Shown here: positions 1 to 5,917 of the stretch, in pieces | How the letters are laid out: every line of letters starts with the position of its first letter | Position numbering within the stretch: the first letter of the stretch is position 1 | NCBI GenBank assembly: GCA_047619485.1 | Contig: JBLHKE010000488.1 | Coordinates: 1 to 6,055 of the forward strand | Length of the DNA: 6,055 nucleotides | DNA from: JBLHKE01 sp047619485 | GTDB lineage: Bacteria; Verrucomicrobiota; Verrucomicrobiia; Verrucomicrobiales; DEV007 | Direction: 5' to 3' | Translations under genes and position numbers: made by a program | The notes under the pieces: generated by a model | Database searches by the model: none | What the model was told of the DNA's origin: nothing | What the model saw: only the letters and a program-made list of their open reading frames with translations

Positions 1-3000
1 GACGAGGATATCTGCGCGGGCAAGATTGCTGCGGACCAGGAACGGATCGTCGGTGACGATGTCCACGTCGACCGTCCAGGCATTGAATGGAGAGGCCGCG
101 ACACCGATGTCTTTTTTCGTCCCAAAGCTGGGAGCTTTTGGTGCAGCCGGGGTGGGGGAGCTGCGTGGTAGGCCGATTGGGAGGATTTCGATCTCGCGGA
201 AAAACCGGCTCTGGGTGATGCCGATTTTGCCGGCCAGCGCCGCTTTTTCATACGGTCCTGCGAGTTTGATGTCCGCGTTCGCGCGCAGGCTGATGCTGTC
301 GTCACGGAACAGCAATACCTGATCGGCCTTGAGCGAAACGTCGAGCAGCGGGTTTGCTAGCGTTTCGAGATCAGCCGCGCCTGTGATGTCGAGTTTGCCG
401 CCAGCGAGGTAGCCGCTGAAGTTTCGGATCGCGACGCGTTTGTCTTGGAGATGGATCGCGATGTCCATGTCTGAGAGCGTGGGGATTTTCTGCTGTTTCC
501 ATTTGAGCAGAGGGGCTTTGATGAAAATATCTCCAGCTAATTTTGGAGCGCTGGCTGTACCGTTGATCCGGACATCAGCGGCGACAGTTCCCTCGGCAGT
601 GGTGAGGTCGGGGATGTATTTTTCTGCGAGCGCGAGTCCGGTCTGTGGGAGCTTTAGTTCTAAATTGATCGACTGATCTGCGAAGTCGCCGAGATTTTTT
701 GGACGTAGCGGCGTGTTGCCCTTGATGGTGATCGGTTGGATCTCCGGATGCTGCAATCGCCCGTCGAGGACGATCTGGCCGCCGCCGAGTTTGAAGTCGA
801 GATTGAGATCGGCAGGTGCGAGGTCGTTCGAACTCAGGCTGCGGAGTTGCAGGACGTCGAGATCTCCAGTGCCTGTCGGGTCGGCTAGGGTTCCCTGGAC
901 GTCGATGTTGGCATTGATGACCGCCCCGAGGCTGGCTGGCTTCCCGCTCATGGCCATCAGCTTGCTCAGTTGCATCTGATCGGATTCGATGTTGATAGAT
1001 ACCTTGCCGGGTTGGTCTAGAAAGGTTTCCAGGTCGGAGACTTTCGATTGGTCGAAGGGGATCGAGACATCGGCGCGCGCGATCGACCGTTCGCCGCTGA
1101 ACAGGCGCAACGATTCGATTTCGAGACGCTGGTCTGCGAGATGTGCTGCGCCCGAGACCGTCAGGTCAGCATTGCGGACGTTGAGGTTGGTGAGGTGATA
1201 AGTATCCGGGGAATACTGCAAATCCAGCTTACCGAGGATCGGGTCGCCGTCGTCCAGCCTGAGTGCGAAGTCGGAGATGCTTGCCTTGCCACGGTGTTCT
1301 TTTTCTCGGATGGCACCAGCGCCGTCCCAACCGAGAAAGAACTTGCCGGTCGGGTGCTGTTCGATCTCGAAGGTGTTGAGGATCGGGTGGAGAACGGCCA
1401 GGTCCGGCAAGTTCAGCTTGGCCTCCGCATCATAGCGGAGGGTGTCGAGGTTGATGGCGCCGTTGCTCTCCAGATAGTTCTGGCCACTCGCGTCAATTTC
1501 GGTGCCAACCGCGAAGTCGAGCTGGTTCGGGCCGGTCGTTTTTGCAGATAGGCGAAGCTTCGAGATCTTGGCTTGCTTGTAGACGAGGTTTTGGACATCC
1601 AGCTTGAGCTGGGGGACGTCGAGGACGCCGTCGTCGAGTCGCAAGCTACCGCCGCCGGTGACCGATCCTTTCAGTGGTGGTGCCTCTGGCACCAAGCGTG
1701 TCAGCTTGGCTAGATCGGGGATGTCGATGCTCGGCTCCGCACGCAGGAATTTTGTTTTAGGATTGAACTCTCCCGGGATTTCGAAGGTGTTGGTTCTCTC
1801 GGCATCGACGTTGCCGACTAGTGCGAATGTGATCGGCCCATCCGCGGTGGCCTGCGCGTCGAGATTCGTGGTTGCGAGCGTGTAGTCTTGGTAGGAAAGC
1901 CTGGTCGCAACGAGTGATGCGGTGGTGTCAGCAAAATCACCACCAGAGAGCTTTAGATCGATCTTGCCGCTCAGCGCACCTCCGAATTTTGGGAGCTCGA
2001 AACGTTCAGCGAGTTGAGCCAGATTTGGCGCATCGACGATCAACTCAGCACTCACTAGTTTCTGCTCCAGCTGGTAATTCCCGCTCGCGCGGATCGAGTT
2101 CTCGCCGCTGACGACGCTGAGGGCTTCAAGTTTCACCTCGTCACTGCGATAGTCGATCGATGCGCTGATGGTGTCCGTGCCGAATTGCTTGTAGGCGATC
2201 TCTTCGGTTACGATGTCAGCGTGGATCGGGTGCGCTGCTTCCGAATCGAAAACGATGTCGAGTGTGGTAATTTTTCCACTGACGCCAAAGTCCTTCTCCA
2301 GCCAGCGGCTGAGCGCTGCTAGATCGATGTGCCCGCGGTCTAGCTTGGCGGTCGAGATGGTCGGGCTTTGCTGCTGCGCCGAGATGTGCCCACCGAGCAC
2401 GCGGATCTCCCCAGAGAGTCGTGGTAGTTGTGTGGCGACACTCGTCTCGATCGGTTTCTCGATCGTGAGCCGGTCGATCGACAGCTCTTCGGCGAGCCCG
2501 AGTGAGGTGATCTTGATGATTTTCTCTCCCGCGCTATCGAGTTTGGCGTTGAGGTTCCTCGTTGTTTCACCGTTTGGGTAAGTGATCTGTTGCGACGTGA
2601 TCGAGCCGTCTCCGCCATCCAGCAGGAACGAGAACTCATTGAGCTCGAACACCGGCTTGTCGGGTGAAGTGATCGAGACGTTGAGATTCTCGATGGCGAT
2701 GTCCTGTTGGAGGAGTTGGTCGAGGTTGGTCCAGAGTGTTGACGGTTTCCCCTTGCTGGACTTCTTCGTGCCCTTTGCCTTCTTGCGCGCTTCGATCTCT
2801 GGGTCGGTGGGGAAATTTTTCGAGGTGTCGACCGCGACGCCGATGTCGTGGAGGTGCAGCCTGGTGACGCCCTCTCCCCACTTGCCTCTGATCAGTGGCA
2901 GGAGGTCGAATTTCACCTCTGCGTGTGACAATGTTAGAGATTGGAGGTTGCGCGTGCCGGTCAGATTGACGTCGCGCAAGCCGACGCCGCCGAGGATGGA

Positions 3001-3201
3001 GCCCTCGACCTCGAAGTCTCCGTTCAGGTAGAGATTGTGGAAGACCTTACCGAGTTGCCAGTGGGTGACCTTGCGGAAGATCGGACCGTTGAGCAGTGGC
3101 AGGAGGATGGCTGCGAGCAGCAGCAATACCACGAAAATCCGCCGCCAGCGCCGTGGCTTTTTGGCGGGCTTCTCGGATGGTTCTGGAGATCTGGAGGGCA
3201 T
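1..3201 (-). CDS. AsmA/TamB-like envelope protein, partial (C-terminal end beyond left edge)
   Basis: I checked this frame codon by codon from the ATG at 3201 down to base 1 and found no stop, giving 1067 residues with the C terminus outside the window. The ATG is the only usual start after an in-frame TGA about 27 nt upstream. No Shine-Dalgarno sequence precedes it. Residues 11-21 are basic (KPAKKPRRWRR) and residues 22-37 are a hydrophobic helix, so the protein is probably anchored in the inner membrane with its body in the periplasm. Next comes the family-type opening G-D-F-E-V-E-G-S-I-L-G-G-V-G-L-R-D-V-N-L (61-80). The remainder is a long series of short alternating beta-like stretches such as 'G.L.ldg..l...', as in AsmA/TamB/DUF3971 proteins that form elongated lipid- or protein-conducting beta-grooves. 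Residues 991-1012 (GKIGITQSRFFREIEILPIG then LP) and 1051-1061 (DDPFLVRSNLA) resemble the start of the TamB C-terminal (DUF490) region. A lysine-rich insert lies at 139-152. Family assignment is good. A role in outer-membrane biogenesis is inferred. The gene follows a small membrane-protein gene on the same strand. Confidence 0.82.
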   Translation of the reverse strand, partial: MPSRSPEPSEKPAKKPRRWRRIFVVLLLLAAILLPLLNGPIFRKVTHWQLGKVFHNLYLNGDFEVEGSILGGVGLRDVNLTGTRNLQSLTLSHAEVKFDLLPLIRGKWGEGVTRLHLHDIGVAVDTSKNFPTDPEIEARKKAKGTKKSSKGKPSTLWTNLDQLLQQDIAIENLNVSITSPDKPVFELNEFSFLLDGGDGSITSQQITYPNGETTRNLNAKLDSAGEKIIKITSLGLAEELSIDRLTIEKPIETSVATQLPRLSGEIRVLGGHISAQQQSPTISTAKLDRGHIDLAALSRWLEKDFGVSGKITTLDIVFDSEAAHPIHADIVTEEIAYKQFGTDTISASIDYRSDEVKLEALSVVSGENSIRASGNYQLEQKLVSAELIVDAPNLAQLAERFELPKFGGALSGKIDLKLSGGDFADTTASLVATRLSYQDYTLATTNLDAQATADGPITFALVGNVDAERTNTFEIPGEFNPKTKFLRAEPSIDIPDLAKLTRLVPEAPPLKGSVTGGGSLRLDDGVLDVPQLKLDVQNLVYKQAKISKLRLSAKTTGPNQLDFAVGTEIDASGQNYLESNGAINLDTLRYDAEAKLNLPDLAVLHPILNTFEIEQHPTGKFFLGWDGAGAIREKEHRGKASISDFALRLDDGDPILGKLDLQYSPDTYHLTNLNVRNADLTVSGAAHLADQRLEIESLRLFSGERSIARADVSIPFDQSKVSDLETFLDQPGKVSINIESDQMQLSKLMAMSGKPASLGAVINANIDVQGTLADPTGTGDLDVLQLRSLSSNDLAPADLNLDFKLGGGQIVLDGRLQHPEIQPITIKGNTPLRPKNLGDFADQSINLELKLPQTGLALAEKYIPDLTTAEGTVAADVRINGTASAPKLAGDIFIKAPLLKWKQQKIPTLSDMDIAIHLQDKRVAIRNFSGYLAGGKLDITGAADLETLANPLLDVSLKADQVLLFRDDSISLRANADIKLAGPYEKAALAGKIGITQSRFFREIEILPIGLPRSSPTPAAPKAPSFGTKKDIGVAASPFNAWTVDVDIVTDDPFLVRSNLARADILV

Positions 3202-3341
3202 CGACTGATGGAGCCGAATCTTCCATCATTCAAACCAGATGTCGCAAGAGATTTAAAAACTTTCCGGCACGCGTTCCAGCTTGAATTCGGCGAAACCTGA
3301 GGGGCTCGCATTGGCCGATTTCTGGCTAAATCAGCGACGCG
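3202..3341. other. 140-nt gap between the two leftward genes
   Basis: No reading frame is supported here. On the minus strand a TTAAAT stands about 50 nt before the TamB-like start, with TGGAAC 16 nt further upstream. This is too poor a -35 to call a promoter with confidence. A 5-bp inverted repeat (GATTT/AAATC near 3318-3333) is too short to be called a terminator. The TamB-like gene could be transcribed by read-through from the small gene or from its own weak promoter. The sequence does not decide. Confidence 0.4.
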
Positions 3342-3671
3342 CTAGCCCTTGCGCTGGAAATTGGTGATGATCTCGGCGGTGGGCTCGTCGTCGAGATCGA
3401 GGGGCTCGAGTCCTTTTTTTGCCCGCCGGTAGTTCCGGGCACGGCGGGTGATGAATTTGGTCGACTCTGGGAAGAATTTGCCGCCTGCCAGAAAGAATAG
3501 CCAGAATCCTAGAAACGCGGATTCGAGCACGCCGAGTTTGATGTAGTACGCTGCTGAAAGGTAAAACGCAATTCCCGCAAAAATGATCGACCCGATGATT
3601 TTCAGGGCGAGGCTGCGGACGATCGCTTGGTATTCGTCCTTTTCCATCGGGGGGATTGGTCGGTAGGGCAT
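3342..3671 (-). CDS. Small two-helix membrane protein of unknown function
   Basis: I do not recognise this 109-residue protein. It has two hydrophobic segments, about residues 25-44 (IIGSIIFAGIAFYLSAAYYI) and 48-63 (VLESAFLGFWLFFLAG), forming a helical hairpin. A strongly basic stretch follows at 72-86 (R76, R77, R79, R82, R83, K85, K86), and the tail is acidic (LDLDDE). By the positive-inside rule the basic C-terminal part should be cytoplasmic, with both ends inside. Codon use and base composition resemble its neighbours. The start is uncertain: Met1 at 3671 would leave only a very short leader behind the promoter at 3687-3715, whereas Met9 (MEKDEYQ, at 3647) gives a more usual one. Neither has a Shine-Dalgarno sequence. 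It lies 140 nt upstream of the TamB-like gene on the same strand and may be co-transcribed with it, but no sequence feature proves a functional link. Confidence 0.72.
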   Translation of the reverse strand: MPYRPIPPMEKDEYQAIVRSLALKIIGSIIFAGIAFYLSAAYYIKLGVLESAFLGFWLFFLAGGKFFPESTKFITRRARNYRRAKKGLEPLDLDDEPTAEIITNFQRKG

Positions 3672-3686
3672 GGGGAGGGTAAGGTA

Positions 3687-3715
3687 ACGATAGGGAGACT
3701 AACTCGCTTGGTCAA
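3687..3715 (-). promoter_or_regulatory. Candidate sigma-70-type promoter for the small membrane protein gene
   Basis: On the minus strand TTGACC (3710-3715, five of six matches to TTGACA) is followed after exactly 17 nt by TATCGT (3687-3692, four of six to TATAAT). Transcription would begin near 3680, about 9 nt before the first ATG (3671) and about 33 nt before the second (3647). That geometry favours the second ATG or a near-leaderless message. A second TTGACA (3743-3748, minus) has no matching -10 box. This is a consensus match only. Confidence 0.4.
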
Positions 3716-3821
3716 GCCAGACGGAGCGACGAGATTTTTCTTTGTCAAATCCAGCTGGATCGCCTAAGTTTGAAGAGATGCTGCCATTTTCCAGCCTGTG
3801 GAGCCTGATTATTTGCTCCAA

Positions 3822-3861
3822 GATTACCATTATTACCGCCTAGAGCGCGGGAATGGTGATC
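3822..3861 (+). promoter_or_regulatory. Stem-loop in the cimA upstream region
   Basis: GATTACCATT (3822-3831) can pair with AATGGTGATC (3852-3861) over ten positions, one of them a G-U wobble. Inside the loop CCGC (3836-3839) can pair with GCGG (3847-3850), giving a two-part hairpin closed by a 7-nt loop. It ends 127 nt before the cimA ATG. The following bases (GTTTCGTTTG) are T-rich but do not form a clean T tract, so a simple terminator or attenuator is not clear. The hexamer ATTACC occurs twice (3823-3828 and 3832-3837), so the left arm may instead be a protein-binding direct repeat. Whether the transcript includes this segment is unknown because I could not place a good cimA promoter. Confidence 0.35.
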
Positions 3862-3883
3862 GTTTCGTTTGTCACTTCGACAA

Positions 3884-3988
3884 GCCTGCACCTCCCGGCA
3901 CGAGCCTTCGGTTCCTCCGCTTTCACCTTTCTCGGATTCACCTTCTTACCACCATCCAACTCTAATTATCCATCCCACACCGAACGAC
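3884..3988 (+). promoter_or_regulatory. Pyrimidine-rich, Shine-Dalgarno-free leader of cimA
   Basis: The roughly 105 nt before the cimA ATG are dominated by C and T on the coding strand. They contain TTCACCTT twice (3922-3929 and 3937-3944), and the last 15 nt before the ATG carry no GGAG-like sequence. A small hairpin GAGCC-TTC-GGTTC (3902-3914, one wobble pair) lies within it. Such leaders are compatible with initiation that depends on unstructured pyrimidine-rich RNA and ribosomal protein S1 rather than on anti-Shine-Dalgarno pairing. That mechanism is an inference. Confidence 0.4.
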
Positions 3989-5569
3989 ATGTCCGACAAC
4001 AAAACAGTAGCGATCTACGACACAACCCTACGTGATGGCACGCAGGGCGAAGGGGTTTCATTCAGCTCGCTCGACAAGATCCGCATCGCGGAAAAGCTCG
4101 ACGAATTCGGTGTGGACTACATCGAGGGTGGTTGGCCCGGTTCGAATCCTAAGGATGTCTCGTTCTTCGACGAGGCGAAGAAGCGCAAGTGGAAGCATGC
4201 GAAGATCGCTGCTTTCGGCAGCACGCGCCGGGCGGATCGCAAAGTCGAGGATGATCCACAGATTCAGACTTTGCTGGATGCCGGGACACCGGTGGTGACC
4301 TTCTTCGGCAAGACCTGGCTGCTGCACGTGACCGAGGTGTTGCGCACGACTGGTGAGGAGAACTTGGCGATGATCCGCGACACCGCGCGCTATCTGAAAG
4401 AGAATGGCAAAGAGGTCGTCTATGATGCGGAGCACTTTTTCGACGGCTACAAAGATGACGCGGAGTATGCGCTCTCGACGCTGAGGGCGGCCAAGGAGGG
4501 CGGGGCAGACATCGTGGTGCTGTGCGACACCAACGGCGGAACGATGCCGGACGAGGTGGCGAAATTGACCGAGCATGTCATGGCGGAGCTGGACATGCCG
4601 GTCGGGATCCACACGCACGATGATACCGGAGTCGGTGTCGCCAACGCGCTCGCCGCGATCTCCGCAGGCGCGACGCATATCCAGGGGACGGTGAATGGTT
4701 ACGGCGAGCGAACCGGAAACTGCAACCTGACGACTGCGATCCCGAACTTGAAGTTGAAGATGGGCTACGACTGCCGGCCGGACGTGTCGAAGTTGACCCA
4801 GCTGTGCCACTTCGTCGATGACTTGGCGAACTGTGCGCACAACGAGCGCGCGCCGTATGTCGGTCGCACCGCGTTCTCACACAAGGGTGGGATGCACGTC
4901 AACGCGGTGCAGAAGTTGGCTCGAACCTACGAGCACATCGAGCCTGAGAGCGTCGGCAACTCACAGTTCATCTTGGTCTCGGAACTCTCCGGGCAGAGCA
5001 ATGTGTTGCTCAAGGCAGAGGAGTTGGGATTCCAGTTGGAGAAGGGTGGCAAGGAGGCGCTGGGGATCTTGTCGGATCTGAAAAATCTTGAGAAAGAGGG
5101 CTACGAGTTCGAAGCGGCGGATGCGTCCTTCGAGCTGTTGATCCGCAAGGCGCTGAATCATTACCGTCAGCTCTACACCTTGAAAGAATATCACTGCACG
5201 ACCCGCGTGCGGCGCGAAGATGGCCAGTCGTTCGAGACCTGTGAGGCGACCGTGAAACTGGAAGTCGAAGGCAAGACCGAATACACCGTGGCGGAAGGCG
5301 ATGGTCCGGTGAACGCGCTGGACGGTGCTTTGCGCAAAGCGCTGCTGCCATTCTATCCGGAGCTAGAACACGTCGCTCTGACCGACTACAAAGTCCGCAT
5401 CATCGACAGCAAGACAGGGACCGCGGCGAAGACGCGCGTGTTGATTGATTCGAGCGACGGGAAGACGACCTGGGGGACGGTCGGAGTTTCTTACAACATC
5501 ATCGAGGCCAGCTGGCGTGCGCTGGTGGATTCGTTCGAGTACTATATTCTGCGCTCGCAGGCGTCTTGA
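3989..5569 (+). CDS. cimA: (R)-citramalate synthase
   Basis: The product condenses acetyl-CoA with pyruvate to (R)-citramalate, the first step of the threonine-independent route to 2-oxobutyrate and isoleucine, in the cytoplasm. It has 526 residues, the usual length for the long citramalate synthase group. The TIM-barrel domain (about 1-270) opens with YDTTLRDGTQGEG (10-22), carrying the catalytic Arg15 and the metal-binding Asp16. Glu148 in YDAEHFFDG is the probable general acid/base partner. HTHDD (208-212) supplies the metal-binding His208 and His210. NGYGERTGN (236-244) is the second family signature. HKGGMHVNAV (298-307) lies in the linker region, and about 400-520 is the LeuA-type dimerisation/regulatory domain, where isoleucine feedback is expected. 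The YDAEHFFDG and LCDTNGGTMP motifs fit citramalate synthase better than 2-isopropylmalate or homocitrate synthase. I chose ATG 3989 because family similarity begins within a few residues of it. An in-frame TTG at 3869 would add 40 unrelated residues. The gene stands alone, divergent from its left neighbour. Confidence 0.95.
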   Translation: MSDNKTVAIYDTTLRDGTQGEGVSFSSLDKIRIAEKLDEFGVDYIEGGWPGSNPKDVSFFDEAKKRKWKHAKIAAFGSTRRADRKVEDDPQIQTLLDAGTPVVTFFGKTWLLHVTEVLRTTGEENLAMIRDTARYLKENGKEVVYDAEHFFDGYKDDAEYALSTLRAAKEGGADIVVLCDTNGGTMPDEVAKLTEHVMAELDMPVGIHTHDDTGVGVANALAAISAGATHIQGTVNGYGERTGNCNLTTAIPNLKLKMGYDCRPDVSKLTQLCHFVDDLANCAHNERAPYVGRTAFSHKGGMHVNAVQKLARTYEHIEPESVGNSQFILVSELSGQSNVLLKAEELGFQLEKGGKEALGILSDLKNLEKEGYEFEAADASFELLIRKALNHYRQLYTLKEYHCTTRVRREDGQSFETCEATVKLEVEGKTEYTVAEGDGPVNALDGALRKALLPFYPELEHVALTDYKVRIIDSKTGTAAKTRVLIDSSDGKTTWGTVGVSYNIIEASWRALVDSFEYYILRSQAS

Positions 5570-5576
5570 TTGGATC

Positions 5577-5604
5577 CACGAATGGAGACCAATTGACACG
5601 AATG
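5577..5604. repeat. Short repeat unit with two CACGAATG copies
   Basis: Immediately after the cimA stop, CACGAATG occurs at 5577-5584 and again at 5597-5604, separated by GGAGACCAATTGA-like spacer sequence. I recall units of the type 'CCACGAATGGACACCAATTGACACGAATG' as dispersed intergenic repeats in several environmental bacterial genomes, but I could not search for copies. Within this window it occurs once. It lies outside the coding sequence and could be a genome-wide interspersed element. Confidence 0.4.
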
Positions 5605-5622
5605 CCGGAAGGTCGAGAACCG

Positions 5623-5647
5623 TGACTTCGATTTGCAATCGAAGTCA
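5623..5647. terminator. Perfect 11-bp inverted repeat, possible cimA terminator
   Basis: TGACTTCGATT (5623-5633) and AATCGAAGTCA (5637-5647) are perfectly complementary around a TGC loop, and a G-T pair can extend the stem. It lies 54 nt after the cimA stop, where a terminator would be expected. No T tract follows on either strand, so a classical intrinsic terminator is not proven. It could equally be an RNA-end-protecting hairpin or part of a mobile repeat together with the hairpin at 5654-5675. Confidence 0.4.
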
Positions 5648-5653
5648 TCCCAT

Positions 5654-5675
5654 AGCCACCTTTTCTCGGGTGGCT
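5654..5675. terminator. Second hairpin, 7-bp stem, possible terminator
   Basis: AGCCACC (5654-5660) pairs perfectly with GGTGGCT (5669-5675) around an 8-nt loop (TTTTCTCG). It starts 6 nt after the first hairpin. The GC-rich stem is terminator-like, but the bases after it on the plus strand (GGATCTAGTTTCG) contain no continuous T run. The two tandem hairpins may act together at the end of cimA, or form one structured repeat unit. Confidence 0.35.
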
Positions 5676-5774
5676 GGATCTAGTTTCGTAGGGTCTTAGG
5701 CCCGGTTCTGTGTTTCGTTTTTTCAACTTTCAGCGGCCATGCTCGTATCGCGGGCTCTTGCTCCCTAGTGTCTT
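5676..5774. other. Non-coding stretch between hairpins and IS remnant
   Basis: No gene is supported on either strand. The frame that carries the end of the IS fragment continues on the minus strand to a TGA at 5730-5732, but after about 5775 the translation no longer resembles a transposase. This stretch is probably the sequence next to the truncation point of the insertion element, or unrelated intergenic DNA. Confidence 0.4.
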
Positions 5775-5917
5775 AAGCAAGACCACTACGTGGCTCCACG
5801 GTATGAATGTAAGCGCTTTTCTATCGACCCGTGCTCGCGGGCGAGCGTGGCAACGAGGTGCGGTGGTATGAGCTTGCAGAGCTGGGTCAGCACTGGCTGG
5901 TGTTTTTTCGCCGCTAC
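5775..5917 (-). pseudogene. IS4-family transposase, N-terminal fragment with frameshift
   Basis: Two overlapping minus-strand frames together read like the N terminus of an IS4-family transposase (the DUF4372 type). The first gives HQPVLTQLCKLIPPHLVATL then AREHG (5902 down to 5828). The second continues VDRKALTFIPWSHVVVLL (5828 down to 5775). The join falls in a GGG run (plus-strand CCC 5828-5830): one extra G would restore a single frame reading H-G-V-D-R-K, as intact relatives do from my memory of the family. After VVVLL the similarity stops and a TGA follows at 5730-5732. The catalytic DDE region, which should lie several hundred residues further on, is absent. No good start codon is seen: the fragment begins near a GTA at 5917, and an upstream GTG at 5989 adds unrelated residues. 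It is therefore a dead remnant. The family call rests on recognised motifs, not on a search. Confidence 0.65.

Noticed and set aside
26..3300. Several plus-strand open frames of 60-167 codons, the longest at 1048-1551
   Set aside because: They lie opposite the continuous 1067-codon minus-strand frame, have no family-like motifs and no ribosome sites. Their compositions are those of antisense translation of GC-rich coding DNA.
3742..3770. Plus-strand TTGTCA-N17-TAAGTT as a cimA promoter
   Set aside because: The -10 box matches at only three of six positions and the site lies over 200 nt from the start. It is not strong enough to call.
3869..3988. N-terminal extension of CimA from an in-frame TTG at 3869
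   Set aside because: The extra 40 residues (His/Pro/Ser-rich) are unlike any citramalate synthase N terminus, while family similarity begins right after the ATG at 3989.
3672..3988. T-box or other known amino-acid riboswitch before cimA
   Set aside because: I found neither a T-box consensus (TGGNACCGCG-like) nor other conserved riboswitch cores.
4058..4840. 260-codon minus-strand open frame opposite cimA
   Set aside because: It is fully antisense to the conserved catalytic domain of cimA. Its Arg/Val/His-rich product shows no domain, so it is a shadow of the coding strand.
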